Below, in pieces: positions 51,978 to 62,128 of a DNA stretch of 64,000 bases (within the stretch, counting starts at the first letter, position 1; each line of letters begins with the position of its first letter). The notes under the pieces are model-generated. The model was given only the letters and a program-made list of their open reading frames with translations, did not search any database and was not told where the DNA came from. The translations under genes and the position numbers were made by a program. Location: NCBI GenBank assembly GCA_002798175.1, contig NWQL01000001.1, forward strand, positions 94,074 to 158,073. Direction: 5' to 3'. This DNA is from Lysobacteraceae bacterium NML91-0213 (GTDB lineage: Bacteria > Pseudomonadota > Gammaproteobacteria > Xanthomonadales > Xanthomonadaceae).

Positions 51978-53027
51978 ATGACCGAAGACCGCATCATCGC
52001 CGGTGACGCCACGCGCGAGGACGACGCCATCGAGGCGAGCATCCGGCCGCAGCGGCTGGACGAATACCTCGGCCAGCTGCCGGTCCGCGAGCAGATGTCG
52101 ATCTTCATCCAGGCCGCGAAGCAGCGGCGCGAGGCGCTCGACCACGTGCTGATCTTCGGGCCGCCGGGCCTCGGCAAGACCACGCTGAGTCACGTGATCG
52201 CCAACGAGCTCGGCGTCGCGCTGCGCGTGACCTCGGGGCCGGTGATCGAGAAGGCCGGCGACCTCGCCGCGCTGCTGACCAACCTGCAGCCGCACGACGT
52301 GCTGTTCATCGACGAGATCCACCGCCTGTCGCCGGTCGTGGAGGAAGTGCTGTATCCGGCGATGGAGGATTTCCAGCTCGACATCATGATCGGCGAGGGC
52401 CCCGCGGCGCGCTCGATCAAGCTCGACCTGCCACCGTTCACCCTGATCGGCGCCACCACCCGCGCCGGCCTGCTGACCGCGCCCCTGCGCGACCGCTTCG
52501 GCATCGTGCAGCGGCTGGAGTTCTACAGCGCCGAGGAGCTGACCCGCATCGTGCGGCGTTCGGCGACGATCCTCGGCATCGCCTGCGAAGGCGAGGGTGC
52601 CGCCGAGATCGCGCGCCGCGCACGTGGCACCCCGCGCATCGCCAACCGGCTGCTGCGGCGGGTGCGCGACTACGCCCAGGTGCGCGCCGACGGCCACATC
52701 CAGCGCGACGTCGCGCGTGCGGCGATGGACATGCTGAAGGTCGATCCGGAAGGTTTCGACGACCTCGACCGCCGGCTGCTGCGGCTGATCATCGAGAACT
52801 TCGACGGCGGCCCGGTGGGCGTGGAATCACTGGCTGCGGCGCTGTCGGAAGAGCGCGGCACGCTGGAGGACGTCATCGAGCCCTACCTGATCCAGCAGGG
52901 CTATCTGGTGCGTACCGCGCGCGGGCGCATGGCCAGCCAGAAGGCCTACAGGCACCTCGGGCTGCCGGTGCGCGCGCGCCCCGACCTGTTCGCCGACGTG
53001 CCGGCGGCCGACCCTTTCGAGCCGTGA
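51978..53027 (+). CDS. ruvB: Holliday junction DNA helicase subunit RuvB
   Basis: A 349-residue AAA+ motor. It starts [20 protein letters not shown] and continues '[11 protein letters not shown]', Walker A '[20 protein letters not shown]' (read [12 protein letters not shown]), '[25 protein letters not shown]' (Walker B), sensor '[20 protein letters not shown]', and the C-terminal winged helix '[27 protein letters not shown]'. It drives branch migration with RuvA. Confidence 0.97.
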   Translation: MTEDRIIAGDATREDDAIEASIRPQRLDEYLGQLPVREQMSIFIQAAKQRREALDHVLIFGPPGLGKTTLSHVIANELGVALRVTSGPVIEKAGDLAALLTNLQPHDVLFIDEIHRLSPVVEEVLYPAMEDFQLDIMIGEGPAARSIKLDLPPFTLIGATTRAGLLTAPLRDRFGIVQRLEFYSAEELTRIVRRSATILGIACEGEGAAEIARRARGTPRIANRLLRRVRDYAQVRADGHIQRDVARAAMDMLKVDPEGFDDLDRRLLRLIIENFDGGPVGVESLAAALSEERGTLEDVIEPYLIQQGYLVRTARGRMASQKAYRHLGLPVRARPDLFADVPAADPFEP

Positions 53028-53074
53028 CGCGGGCCTCCACGCCGCGTGCGGCGCAGCCACGGTAGTTTCAAGCA

Positions 53075-53491
53075 ATGTTCAGCCATCCCGTCCGCGTTTA
53101 CTGGGAAGATACCGACGCCGGTGGCGTGGTCTACCACGCGCAGTACGTCGCGTTCCTCGAACGCGCGCGCAGCGAATGGATGCGCGCGCTGGGGCACGGA
53201 CAGGACGTGCTGCGCACCCGGCACGACCTGGTGTTCGCGGTGCGGGCGATGCGGATCGATTTCCGCGCGCCGGCACGGCTGGACGATGCGCTGCAGGTGT
53301 CGGTGGCGTTGTCGGCATGCCGGCGCGCGAGCCTGGTCATCGCGCAGTCGATCCACCGCGGCGGCGAGCTGCTGCTCGATGCCGAGGTGCGGGTGGCGGC
53401 ACTGGACGCGGCGGGTTTCCGCCCGCGTGCCATCCCGCAGCCGCTGTACGCGGAGCTGAAAGCGCTGGAAGCGCAGCCGGACCAGGGATGA
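53075..53491 (+). CDS. ybgC: YbgC acyl-CoA thioesterase of the Tol-Pal cluster
   Basis: A 138-residue hotdog-fold protein with the 4HBT signature 'VRVYWEDTDAGGVVYHAQYVAFLERARSEWMRALG' (active-site Asp in DTD) and 'VRAMRIDFRAPARLDDALQVSVAL'. It hydrolyses short acyl-CoA thioesters. It precedes tolQ by 106 bases, its conserved place. Confidence 0.94.
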   Translation: MFSHPVRVYWEDTDAGGVVYHAQYVAFLERARSEWMRALGHGQDVLRTRHDLVFAVRAMRIDFRAPARLDDALQVSVALSACRRASLVIAQSIHRGGELLLDAEVRVAALDAAGFRPRAIPQPLYAELKALEAQPDQG

Positions 53492-53597
53492 CCGCCGGCG
53501 GGAAGTGAGCATGGTCCGGCCGTAGGACGCGGCACGGCCGAAAGACATGGATGCGCGGCGCCGCCGCGTGTCGGAGCGATCAAACCGGAGCGGATGC

Positions 53598-54386
53598 ATG
53601 ACCCCACTGACGATGTTGCTGCAGGCCACCCAGGTCGAGCCGCTGGCCGAGGACGCGGCCGCCACCGCCGAGGCATTGCCCGCGGGCGCCGATGCCGCCG
53701 CGGCCGCAGGCACGCTGCCCACCGACCTCGACGTCTGGAGCCTCATCCTCCATGCCTCGATTCCGGTGCAGCTGGTCATGCTGCTGCTGCTGTTCGCGTC
53801 GATCGCCTCGTGGGTGATCATCTTCCGCAAGAAGCGCCTGCTCGACCGTGCCACCAGGGAAGCCGACCGCTTCGAGGAGAAGTTCTGGTCCGGCGCCGAG
53901 CTCACCAAGCTGCATGCCGCCGCCACCGAGCGCAACCGCGAGATCGAAGGGCTCGAGGCGATCTTCGAATCCGGTTTCCGCGAGTACGCGCGGCCGCGCC
54001 GCAGCGTCGACAGCCGCTCCCGTCTCGAGGCCGCCCAGCGCGGCATGCGCGTGGCCGGCTCGCGCGAGATCGACGGGCTCGAGCAGAACCTCGAGTTCCT
54101 CGCCAACGTCGGCTCGATCGCGCCCTACGTCGGCCTGCTCGGTACCGTGTGGGGAATCATGATCTCGTTCCATGGCCTGGCCAACGTGCGCGAGGCCACC
54201 ATCGCCACCGTGGCGCCGGGTATCTCCGAGGCGTTGATCGCCACCGCGATGGGCCTGTTCGCCGCGATCCCGGCGGTGTGGGCCTACAACCGCTTCGCCA
54301 CCCGGGTCGAGCGCATCGCCAGCCGGTACGAGGCGTTCTCCGAAGAGTTCTCGTCGATCCTCGAGCGGCAGTCGAGCGAGGCATGA
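53598..54386 (+). CDS. tolQ: Tol-Pal system protein TolQ
   Basis: A 262-residue inner-membrane protein of the ExbB/MotA type with three membrane segments (about 55-75, 165-190, 205-230) and the family signature '[21 protein letters not shown]' and '[28 protein letters not shown]'. It is the stator of the PMF-driven TolQR motor. A long Ala-rich N-terminus ([21 protein letters not shown]) is slightly unusual. The ATG at 53598 follows GGAG-like GGAGCGG. Confidence 0.95.
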   Translation: MTPLTMLLQATQVEPLAEDAAATAEALPAGADAAAAAGTLPTDLDVWSLILHASIPVQLVMLLLLFASIASWVIIFRKKRLLDRATREADRFEEKFWSGAELTKLHAAATERNREIEGLEAIFESGFREYARPRRSVDSRSRLEAAQRGMRVAGSREIDGLEQNLEFLANVGSIAPYVGLLGTVWGIMISFHGLANVREATIATVAPGISEALIATAMGLFAAIPAVWAYNRFATRVERIASRYEAFSEEFSSILERQSSEA

Positions 54387-54454
54387 CCCCGCGCGCGCCG
54401 CAGCCACGTTGGCTGGCGGCGTGCTGATCCGACCCGATTGCGAGGACCATCCCC

Positions 54455-54888
<434 letters not shown>

Positions 54889-54889
<1 letters not shown>

Positions 54890-55878
54890 TGCGGCAGCAG
54901 CGCGCCGACACGGTCCAGGCGGTCGTCCTCGCACTGGGCCTGCATGTCCTGCTGGTCCTGCTGCTGGTGTTCGGCCTGGACTGGACGCAGCGCCGGGCCG
55001 AGCCCGCGTTCGGCTCGCCGGTGACCGCCGACATCATCGATCCCGACGCGCTCAGCGCGGCGCAGCGCCGTGCGCTGGCGGCCGAGCCCGAGCCGCTGCC
55101 GGACCCGCCGCCACCGCAGCCCGATGCCGAGCCGTTGCCCGATCCCGAGCCCGAACCGGTTGAGGAGGACGCCGCGCCGCCGCCGCAGCCGTTGCCGGCA
55201 CCGGTGCCCGAGGACGCCGAGGTCGCGCCGCAGCCGACCCCGCAGCAGCGCGTGCCCGATCCCGACACGGTGGACCAGGACGCAGCGCGCCGGGAATCCG
55301 AATCCGAACTGCGCGCCGAGCGCGAGCAGGAGGAGCGTCGCCGCCAGGAGCAGATCGACCTGACCGAGCGCAAGCGCCAGGAGGAGGCCGAGCAGCGCCG
55401 GCGCCTGGCCCAGCAGCAGAGGCAGGAGGAACTTCGCAAGCTGCAGGCCGAGCGCGAGCGCGTCCGTCGCGAAGCCGAGCAGGCCGAGCAGCGCCTCAAG
55501 CAGATCGCCGATGCGCGCGCGCGCCAGGCCGCCGAGCAGGCCGCGGCGTCGGCGCCCGCTGCAAGCCCGCCGCCCGGGCGTCCGGACGGCAGCAGTGACC
55601 TTGCCGCGAAGTACGCCGCCGCGCTGCAGGAGGCGATCGCTCGCCAGTGGACCCGGCCCGACAACGTCCCGCTGGGCCAGCGCTGCCGTATCTACATCAC
55701 CCAGCTGCCGGGCGGCGAGGTGATGAACGTGGAATTCGATGCTGGGTGCCCGTACGACGCGCTTGGCCGGCGATCGGTGGAAGCCGCGGTGCGCCGCGCC
55801 GCGCCGCTGCCGTATGCCGGGTTCGAGTCGGTGTTCAACCGCAGGCTCAACCTCAACTTCACCGCGCAGGACCGGTGA
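54889..55878 (+). CDS. tolA: Tol-Pal system protein TolA
   Basis: A 329-residue protein. The N-terminal membrane anchor (about 10-32: VVLALGLHVLLVLLLVFGL) leads to a Pro/Glu/Asp-rich segment (about 60-125) with a long charged coiled-coil (about 130-230, rich in Glu, Arg and Gln). The C-terminal globular domain III (about 245-329) follows: 'KYAAALQEAIARQWTRPDNV', 'CRIYITQLPGGEVMNVEF' and 'RSVEAAVRRAAPLPYAG'. It spans the periplasm and links TolQR to TolB and Pal. The coiled-coil replaces the Ala/Lys-rich helix of E. coli. Confidence 0.94.
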
Positions 55879-55979
55879 CCCGCGGCGTGTTCACCGGACG
55901 CTTCGGGTCGCGCGGCCAAGCTGTCGGGCGCTTCCGTGCACGCGGATGCGATGCCTTTCCTTCAAGACCAGGTGCCTAG

Positions 55980-57299
55980 ATGAAACCGATGACACGTTGC
56001 CTGCTGCTCCTGTTCGCATTGTTCCTGCCGTCGCTTGCCGCGGCCCAGCAGCAGGGGCTGGAAATCGACATCGTCGGCGGTCATGCGTCGGCGCTGCCGA
56101 TCGCGGTGGTGCCGATGCCCTACCAGGGCTCCGGCGCTGCGCCGGACACCGACATCGCCGCGGTGATCCGCGCCGATCTCGACCGCTCCGGCCAGTTCCG
56201 CACGCTGCCCGAGCGCGACATCGTCGAGCGCCCGACCCGCGGCGGCGAGGTGCAGTACCCGACGTGGCGCGCGCTGCGGCAGGACTTCCTGGTGGTCGGC
56301 CGCATCCTCGATGCCGGCGCCGGTGCCTACCGGGTCGAGTACGAGCTGTTCGACGTGGCCAAGCAGGAGCGCCTGGTCGGCATGGCGATGACCGCCCGTT
56401 CGGGCTCGATGCGCGACGTCGCCCACCAGATCGCCGATGCGGTCTACGAAAAGATCCTCGGCGTGCGCGGCGCGTTCTGGACCCGCATCGCGTATGTCAC
56501 CCAGACGGGGGTTGGCGAGAACGCGCGCTATGCGCTGATCGTTGCCGATTCCGATGGCCACAACCCGCAGACCGTGGTGCGCTCCAACGAGCCGCTGCTG
56601 TCGCCGTCGTGGAGCCCGGACGGCAGCAAGCTGGCCTACGTGAGCTTCGAGCGCCGCAACTCCTCGATCTACATCCAGGACATCAACACGGGTGCGCGCG
56701 AGCTGGTCTCGAGCTTCCGCGGCATCAATTCCGGACCGGCATTCTCGCCCGACGGGCGCCGCCTCGCCCTCACCCTGTCGCGCAGCGGCAACCCCGAGAT
56801 CTACGTGATGGACCTCGGTTCCAAGGCGCTGACCCAGCTCACCAACCACTTCGGCATCGACACCTCGCCGGCGTGGAGCCACGACGGCAGCAGCGTCTAC
56901 TTCACCTCCGACCGTGGTGGTCGCCCGCAGGTCTACCAGGTGCCGGCAGCCGGCGGCAGCGCCACGCGCGTGACCTTCCAGGGCAGCTACAACGCGGACC
57001 CCAGCGTGTCGTTCGACGGCCACAAGATCGCCGTGGCGCAGGGTTCAGGTAACGTGTACCGTATCGCCGTGCTGGACCGCAGCCTGGGGAGTCCTCGCTG
57101 GTCCACGCTGTCGCCGGGGTCGCTCGACGAATCGCCGAGTTTCGCCCCGAACGCCAGCATGGTCCTGTATGCGGCACGCGAGGGGCGGCGGGGAGTGCTG
57201 TACGCGGTGTCCTCCGACGGACGTGTCCGTCAGCGGCTGGTGCTGTCGGACGGTGACGTCCGCGAACCCGCCTGGGGACCTTACCGCGAACAGCGCTGA
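55980..57299 (+). CDS. tolB: Tol-Pal system protein TolB
   Basis: A 439-residue periplasmic protein. The signal peptide (about 1-23, LFLPSLAAAQ) is followed by the N-terminal alpha/beta domain (about 24-165: 'IAVVPMPYQGSG', 'DFLVVGRIL'). A six-bladed beta-propeller with 'SWSPDGSKLAYVSF', 'AFSPDGRRLALTLS' and 'AWSHDGSSVYFTSDRGG' repeats completes it. It binds Pal and TolA at the outer membrane. The ATG at 55980 is chosen; one at 55989 is also possible. Confidence 0.95.
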   Translation: MKPMTRCLLLLFALFLPSLAAAQQQGLEIDIVGGHASALPIAVVPMPYQGSGAAPDTDIAAVIRADLDRSGQFRTLPERDIVERPTRGGEVQYPTWRALRQDFLVVGRILDAGAGAYRVEYELFDVAKQERLVGMAMTARSGSMRDVAHQIADAVYEKILGVRGAFWTRIAYVTQTGVGENARYALIVADSDGHNPQTVVRSNEPLLSPSWSPDGSKLAYVSFERRNSSIYIQDINTGARELVSSFRGINSGPAFSPDGRRLALTLSRSGNPEIYVMDLGSKALTQLTNHFGIDTSPAWSHDGSSVYFTSDRGGRPQVYQVPAAGGSATRVTFQGSYNADPSVSFDGHKIAVAQGSGNVYRIAVLDRSLGSPRWSTLSPGSLDESPSFAPNASMVLYAAREGRRGVLYAVSSDGRVRQRLVLSDGDVREPAWGPYREQR

Positions 57300-57362
57300 C
57301 GCGGCCTGCACATACACTCAATCAATCTGAACCGCCTGAACCACCACCTAGGGAACGACGAG

Positions 57363-57875
57363 ATGAACATCACCACCCGAGTCCTGCTCGCCGCTGCATT
57401 GTGCGTTGCCGTTGTCGGCTGCTCCAAGCGCGTCAAGGAAGAGCCGCAGACCACCACCCCCGGCACCGGCACCGTGACCCAGCCGCAGCAGCCGACCAGC
57501 GGCGCCTACGGCCCGGAAGATCTGGATACCGATGCCTGCCTGCGCCAGCGCGTGGTCTACTTCGATTTCGACCAGGAATCCCTGCGTCCCGAGTTCCAGG
57601 CGGCCATGGCCTGCCATGCCAAGTACCTGCGTGACCGTCCGTCCGCCCGCATCACCTTGGAAGGCAATGCCGACGAGCGCGGCAGCCGTGAGTACAACCT
57701 CGGCCTGGGCGAGCGTCGCGGCAATGCCGTGTCGTCGGCCCTGCAGGCCCAGGGCGGCTCGGGCACCCAGCTGACCGTCGTGAGCTATGGCGAGGAGCGC
57801 CCGGTGTGCACCGAGACCAGCGAGGACTGCTGGGCCCGTAACCGTCGCGTCGAGATCGTCTACACCGCCCGTTGA
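57363..57875 (+). CDS. pal: Peptidoglycan-associated lipoprotein Pal
   Basis: A 170-residue lipoprotein with lipobox VVGCS (Cys near 20). A Thr/Pro/Gln linker leads to an OmpA-like domain (about 60-170) with 'VVYFDFDQESLRPEFQAAM', 'ITLEGNADERGSREYNLGLGERRGNAV' (diaminopimelate-binding Asp and Arg) and 'CWARNRRVEIVY'. It anchors the outer membrane to peptidoglycan. The four bases TTGA overlap a possible TTG start of cpoB. Confidence 0.96.
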   Translation: MNITTRVLLAAALCVAVVGCSKRVKEEPQTTTPGTGTVTQPQQPTSGAYGPEDLDTDACLRQRVVYFDFDQESLRPEFQAAMACHAKYLRDRPSARITLEGNADERGSREYNLGLGERRGNAVSSALQAQGGSGTQLTVVSYGEERPVCTETSEDCWARNRRVEIVYTAR

Positions 57876-57880
57876 TCGGC

Positions 57881-58687
57881 ATGCGTGGACTGATCCTCTC
57901 CACCCTGGTCGCGGCCGCCCTTGTGGCGGCCGCGCCCGCGTATGGCCAGCGCGCAAGCCTGGCTGACCGCGTGTCCCTGCTTGAACAGCAGGCCGCGGCC
58001 AACCAGGGCAACATGGACCTGCTCAACCAGCTCACGCAGCTGCGTGGCGAGGTGCAGGCCCTCAGGTCGCAACTCGAGGAACTGCAGCAGCAGAACGAGC
58101 AACTGAAGTCGACCTCGCGTGCGCAGTACCTTGATATCGACGGGCGGCTCAACCGCCTCGAGAGCGGGGCCGGTGGCGCCGGGGCGACCCTGCCCGATCC
58201 GCCGCAGGCATCCACCGACGCGCCCGCCGGCAATGCCGGCGGCGTGCTGCCGGCACCACCGCCGCGCAACGCCCCCGCGGCGCGCGCCGCGGCCCCGGCC
58301 GACGAGCGTGCGGCCTACGAAGGCGCGTTCGATGCACTGCGCAGCGGCCGCTACGCCGATGCAGCCAACCTGTTCCAGGATTTCCTCGGCCAGTACCCGG
58401 ACGGCGCCTATGCCGCCAACGCGCTGTACTGGCTCGGCGAGAGCTACTACGCCACCCAGAACTACGAACTGGCCCAGCAGCAGTTCCAGGCGCTGATCGG
58501 CCGTTTCCCGCAGAGCGACAAGGCGCCGGGTGCGCTGCTCAAGGTCGGGCTGTCGCAGTACGGCCTGCGGGACCTGGACGCCGCCGAGGCCACCCTGGCC
58601 GACGTCGGCAAGCGTTACCCCGGTACCGACGCGGCGCGTACCGCCGACGACCGCCTGCGCGCGATCCGCGTCAGCCGCCTGCGCTGA
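57881..58687 (+). CDS. cpoB: Cell division coordinator CpoB (YbgF)
   Basis: About 268 residues. The signal peptide (ending PAYGQ) is followed by an N-terminal coiled coil (about 25-80: 'LADRVSLLEQQAAANQGNMDLLNQL'). A Pro/Ala-rich linker (about 85-140) leads to three C-terminal TPRs (about 145-265: 'EGAFDALRSGRYADAANLFQDFLGQYPDGAYAANALYWLGESYYATQNYELAQQQFQALI'). It coordinates PBP1B and Tol during constriction. ATG at 57881 is chosen; a TTG at 57872 overlapping the pal stop is possible. Confidence 0.92.
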   Translation: MRGLILSTLVAAALVAAAPAYGQRASLADRVSLLEQQAAANQGNMDLLNQLTQLRGEVQALRSQLEELQQQNEQLKSTSRAQYLDIDGRLNRLESGAGGAGATLPDPPQASTDAPAGNAGGVLPAPPPRNAPAARAAAPADERAAYEGAFDALRSGRYADAANLFQDFLGQYPDGAYAANALYWLGESYYATQNYELAQQQFQALIGRFPQSDKAPGALLKVGLSQYGLRDLDAAEATLADVGKRYPGTDAARTADDRLRAIRVSRLR

Positions 58688-58737
58688 CGCGGCCGGGCTT
58701 CAGGCCCGCCGCTCGCCCGGCGGCTACAATGCCGCGC

Positions 58738-59415
58738 ATGATTCCCGCCGCTTCCGAAGCCGCCGCGCCGGTGGCCGACCGGCTGCGCATCACCGAGATC
58801 TTCCTGTCGTTGCAGGGCGAAGCCCGCGATGCCGGCTGGCCGACGGTGTTCGTGCGCCTGACCGGCTGCCCGCTGCGCTGCCAGTACTGCGACACCGCCT
58901 ACGCCTTCCACGGCGGCGAATGGCATGACGTCGATGCCATCCTCGCCGAGGTCGCCTCGCATGGCGTGCGCCATGTGTGCGTGACCGGCGGCGAGCCGCT
59001 GGCGCAGAAGCGCTGCATCGGCCTGCTGCGCCGGCTGTGCGATGCCGGCTATACCGTGTCGCTGGAAACCTCCGGCGCGCTGGACATCGGCGAGGTCGAT
59101 CCGCGGGTGTCGCGCGTGCTCGACATCAAGACGCCCGGCTCGGCCGAGGTGCACCGCAACCACTGGGCCAACATCGCGCTGCTGACGCCGCACGACCAGG
59201 TGAAGTTCGTGATCTGCTCGCGCACGGACTACGAGTGGGCGCGCGGCGTGGTCAACGGGCACGCGCTGGCCGCACGCTGCGAGGTGTGGTTCTCGCCCAG
59301 CAAGAGCGAGGTCGATCCGCGCGCGTTGGCCGACTGGATCGTCGCCGACCGCCTGCCGGTGCGCTTCCAGCTGCAACTGCACAAGCTGCTGTGGAACGAC
59401 GAGCCGGGGCGGTAG
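58738..59415 (+). CDS. queE: 7-carboxy-7-deazaguanine synthase QueE
   Basis: A 225-residue radical SAM enzyme with the shortened cluster motif C-x3-C-x2-C in '[20 protein letters not shown]'. '[22 protein letters not shown]' lies in the N-terminus and '[21 protein letters not shown]' binds SAM. It converts 6-carboxytetrahydropterin to 7-carboxy-7-deazaguanine for queuosine. It is followed by queC 11 bases later. Confidence 0.95.
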   Translation: MIPAASEAAAPVADRLRITEIFLSLQGEARDAGWPTVFVRLTGCPLRCQYCDTAYAFHGGEWHDVDAILAEVASHGVRHVCVTGGEPLAQKRCIGLLRRLCDAGYTVSLETSGALDIGEVDPRVSRVLDIKTPGSAEVHRNHWANIALLTPHDQVKFVICSRTDYEWARGVVNGHALAARCEVWFSPSKSEVDPRALADWIVADRLPVRFQLQLHKLLWNDEPGR

Positions 59416-59426
59416 GGAGTCACGTC

Positions 59427-60086
59427 ATGAAGAAAGCCGTCGTCCTCGTTTCCGGTGGCATGGATTCCGCCGTCGTCCTCGCCATCGCCCGCGAGCGCGG
59501 GCATGCGGTGCACGCCCTGAGCGTTGCCTACGGCCAGCGGCACACCTCGGAACTGGAAGCGGCCGCGCGGATGGCCGCGGATGCAGTCGAGCACAAGGTG
59601 GTGGCCGTGGACCTGCGCAGCATCGGCGGCTCCGCGCTCACCGACGACATCGAGGTGCCGGCGGCCGGTGGCGACGGCATCCCGGTGACCTACGTGCCGG
59701 CGCGCAACACCATCATGCTGTCGATCGCGCTGGGCTGGGCCGAGGTGCTGGGTGCGTCGGATATCTACTGCGGGGTCAACGCGGTCGACTATTCGGGCTA
59801 TCCCGATTGCCGTCCGGAGTTCATCGAGGCGTTCGAGCGGTTGGCCAACCTGGCCACCCGGGCGGGCGTGGAAGGCGCCGGCATCCGCGTGCATGCGCCG
59901 CTGCTGCGGATGAGCAAGGCGCAGATCGCCGCCGAGGGACAGCGGCTGGGCGTGGACTTCGCCGCCACGGTGTCGTGCTATCGCGCCGATGCGCAGGGCC
60001 GTGCCTGTGGCGACTGCGATGCCTGCCGCCTGCGCGCCGAGGGCTTTGCCGGCGCCGGCATGGCCGACCCGACGCGCTACGCCTGA
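59427..60086 (+). CDS. queC: 7-cyano-7-deazaguanine synthase QueC
   Basis: A 219-residue enzyme with the PP-loop '[15 protein letters not shown]', '[16 protein letters not shown]', '[18 protein letters not shown]' and the zinc motif '[20 protein letters not shown]' (C...C-x2-C-x2-C pattern). It converts CDG to preQ0 with ATP and ammonia. GGGAG precedes the ATG by about 8 bases. A convergent terminator with nirK follows. Confidence 0.96.
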   Translation: MKKAVVLVSGGMDSAVVLAIARERGHAVHALSVAYGQRHTSELEAAARMAADAVEHKVVAVDLRSIGGSALTDDIEVPAAGGDGIPVTYVPARNTIMLSIALGWAEVLGASDIYCGVNAVDYSGYPDCRPEFIEAFERLANLATRAGVEGAGIRVHAPLLRMSKAQIAAEGQRLGVDFAATVSCYRADAQGRACGDCDACRLRAEGFAGAGMADPTRYA

Positions 60087-60088
60087 CC

Positions 60089-60127
60089 GGTAAAAGCCGA
60101 AGGCGCCCGCAGGCGCCCCGGTTTACC
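60089..60127. terminator. Bidirectional terminator between queC and nirK
   Basis: Outer arms GGTAAA/TTTACC and an inner GGCGCC/GGCGCC stem with a CGCA loop lie in the 53-base gap of the convergent pair. AAAA and TTT flanks supply short T tracts on the two strands. Confidence 0.6.
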
Positions 60128-60139
60128 GCAGTGCCGCCC

Positions 60140-61519
60140 TCAGTGGCCCGAAGCGTGGTCGATCGCTTCGCTGGTACTGAAGATGGTGGCATCCGCCTCG
60201 CCCTCGACGTGGAGGAAGCCGGCCAGGCCCTTCTCCGCGCGCGAGAGCGCGTGGTCGACCAGGATGTACTTGCCGGGGTAGTCGACCTTGAACTCCACCA
60301 CCGTCGCGCCACCCGGCGGCACCAGCGTGGTCTGCACGTCGGTCAGCGGCGGGCTGGTCAGCGATGCCTGGTCGAACACCCGGTCGAACACCTCGCCGAT
60401 CACGTGGAAGCTCGAGATCAGGTTGGGTCCGCCGACGCCGAAGTACATGCGCACGGTTTCACCGACGTTGGCTTCCATCCGGTAGGTCTTGGTCAACGCC
60501 TCCATCGAGCCGTTGAACATCAGGTGCTCGGGGTTCTCGTCGAGCAGCTTGTCGACCGAGAACTCCTGCAGCCCACGCGAGCCGTGTTTCTGCGCGGTGT
60601 AGAGCTCGCCCTGCATGATGTAGAACTCGCGGTCGACCGCGGGCAGGCCACCCTCCGGCTCCACCAGGATCATTCCGTACATCCCGTTGGAGATGTGGTG
60701 GGCGATCATCGGCGTGGCGCAGTGGTAGACGTAAAGGCCCGGGTTGAGTGCCTTGAAGGTGAAGCTCTTGGTCTGGCCGGGAGCGACCTGGGTCACCGCG
60801 GCACCGCCGCCGGGGCCGGTCACGGCGTGGAAGTCGACCGAGTGGATGTTGACGCTGTCGTCGGCGTTCTTGAGGTTGATGGTGACGGTATCGCCCGTGC
60901 GGATGCGCAGGAACGGGCCCGGCACGGTGTCGTTGAAGGTCCAGTAGCGATAGGTGCTGCCATCCGACAGCCGGCCCTCGACCTCGGTGGTCAGCAGGTC
61001 GTAGGTGATGTGCTGCGGCGCGCGATCGCCGACCGGCGTGTCGACCTCCATCGGGTTCTTGGCGATGTCGACCGCGGTGCTCACCACTTCCTCGACGTCG
61101 CCGACGATCAGCTTGCCGAACATGCCGGCAGCGCGGTGCCCGGGAATGGTGCAGACGTATTCGAAGGTGCCGGCCTTGGCGGCGCGGAACACGATGGTGG
61201 TCGACGAGCCCTGGCCGACGATCTGGTCGGACTGCACGCCGAAATCCGGCACCGCGATGTCGTGCATGGCACCGTCACCGTTGGTCACGGTGATCGCCAC
61301 CACGGCGCCTTCCGGCACCTTGAGTTCGGGGTTCACCACGTCCTTGATCGCGCCGGCATTGCCGACGAATACCAGCTGTCCGTTGGAGATCTCGGTGCGC
61401 ATGCTGAAGGTGATGTCCGCGACCGGAGTCACGTCCGCGGCAGCCTCGCGCGCCGCGATCGCCTGCGGCGTAAAGCCGGCGGCAGCCGCGAGGGCGAACA
61501 GCAGGATCAGGTCTTTCAT
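60140..61519 (-). CDS. nirK: Copper-containing nitrite reductase NirK with extra N-terminal cupredoxin domain
   Basis: A 459-residue periplasmic enzyme reducing nitrite to nitric oxide. The signal peptide spans about 1-22. An additional N-terminal cupredoxin domain (about 25-150) has a full type 1 copper set: H86, C123, H128 and M133 ('EYVCTIPGHRAAGM'). The two-domain NirK core follows. Type 1 copper: H226, C267, H275 and M280 ('YHCATPMIAHHISNGM'). Type 2 copper: H231, H266 and H372 ('ISSFHVIGEVFD'), with catalytic D229 in 'HSVDFHA'. The short Cys-His loop and 'TLVPPGGATVVEFKVDYPGKYILVDH' mark class II (AniA-like) enzymes. The N-terminal fusion recalls Hyphomicrobium-type NirK. It is divergent from a copper-receptor cluster. 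Confidence 0.93.
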   Translation of the reverse strand: MKDLILLFALAAAAGFTPQAIAAREAAADVTPVADITFSMRTEISNGQLVFVGNAGAIKDVVNPELKVPEGAVVAITVTNGDGAMHDIAVPDFGVQSDQIVGQGSSTTIVFRAAKAGTFEYVCTIPGHRAAGMFGKLIVGDVEEVVSTAVDIAKNPMEVDTPVGDRAPQHITYDLLTTEVEGRLSDGSTYRYWTFNDTVPGPFLRIRTGDTVTINLKNADDSVNIHSVDFHAVTGPGGGAAVTQVAPGQTKSFTFKALNPGLYVYHCATPMIAHHISNGMYGMILVEPEGGLPAVDREFYIMQGELYTAQKHGSRGLQEFSVDKLLDENPEHLMFNGSMEALTKTYRMEANVGETVRMYFGVGGPNLISSFHVIGEVFDRVFDQASLTSPPLTDVQTTLVPPGGATVVEFKVDYPGKYILVDHALSRAEKGLAGFLHVEGEADATIFSTSEAIDHASGH

Positions 61520-61587
61520 TTCGATGCTTCCTTCTTGGGGTTCGTGGTGGCTGGAATGCATCGTGGGGATCGCGCCCATTCACGACC

Positions 61588-61601
61588 ATGACCTGCGTCA
61601 A
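61588..61601. promoter_or_regulatory. FNR/DNR-like box 1 near nirK
   Basis: ATGAC-CTGC-GTCAA (TTGAC-GCAG-GTCAT on the other strand) keeps 7 of 10 TTGAT-N4-ATCAA positions. It lies about 70 bases before the nirK ATG, where a centre near -41 would be expected. Confidence 0.5.
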
Positions 61602-61636
61602 GTCGGACGCTGCACCGTACGCACCCGCATCCGCGC

Positions 61637-61650
61637 TTGACCCAGATCAG
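61637..61650. promoter_or_regulatory. FNR/DNR-like box 2 in the nirK-DUF2946 divergent region
   Basis: TTGAC-CCAG-ATCAG keeps 8 of 10 positions of the FNR consensus TTGAT-N4-ATCAA. It is 49 bases from box 1 and about 40 bases from the start of the plus-strand gene, so it could serve either promoter. Confidence 0.55.
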
Positions 61651-61688
61651 TGAATGGGGCGCGGACGCACGCGCAGACTCGCTCCACG

Positions 61689-62066
61689 ATGAGCCGTCGC
61701 CGCGTCCACCGCTTGATATGTCACCTTGCACTCGGCGTCGCGCTGTCGCTGGCGCTGTTGCCCGCGGCCGGTCGTATCGCCGGTGCGGGTGCAGCACATG
61801 CCGCGCACATGGCGGGCGTGGCGAACGGCGGGCAGGCGCACGCCGGCACCGACGATGGTGCCCTGCAGCCGTCGCTGCCTGTGGACACCACCAGCGCCGA
61901 TTGTGGCTATTGCCCGTTGCTCGCAAGCGCCGTGCCGGTGCCGTGCTGGGCGCTCGTGGCGGTGTCAGCGATGGCGCCGGACAAGCCGGGGCTGCGGCGT
62001 GCGGATGCACGGGATACCGGTCGGTATCCAACCGGGCTGGGATCACGCGGTCCGCCGCACGCCTGA
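61689..62066 (+). CDS. DUF2946 family protein
   Basis: A 125-residue protein. A signal or anchor segment (about 10-33: LICHLALGVALSLALLPAAG) is followed by His-rich residues (HAAHMAG) and the family motif 'DCGYCPLLASA'. DUF2946 members are small exported or membrane proteins often found beside copper TonB-dependent receptors; Cys and His residues suggest metal contact. The ATG at 61689 is chosen because upstream residues from 61650 lack signal features. The copper receptor gene begins 62 bases later, suggesting an operon. Confidence 0.72.
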   Translation: MSRRRVHRLICHLALGVALSLALLPAAGRIAGAGAAHAAHMAGVANGGQAHAGTDDGALQPSLPVDTTSADCGYCPLLASAVPVPCWALVAVSAMAPDKPGLRRADARDTGRYPTGLGSRGPPHA

Positions 62067-62128
62067 GCCCGACAGCTCATGCGTGCGCTGCGCAGTCCGT
62101 GCGTCCAACGAATGCCCCGGAGCACCCC

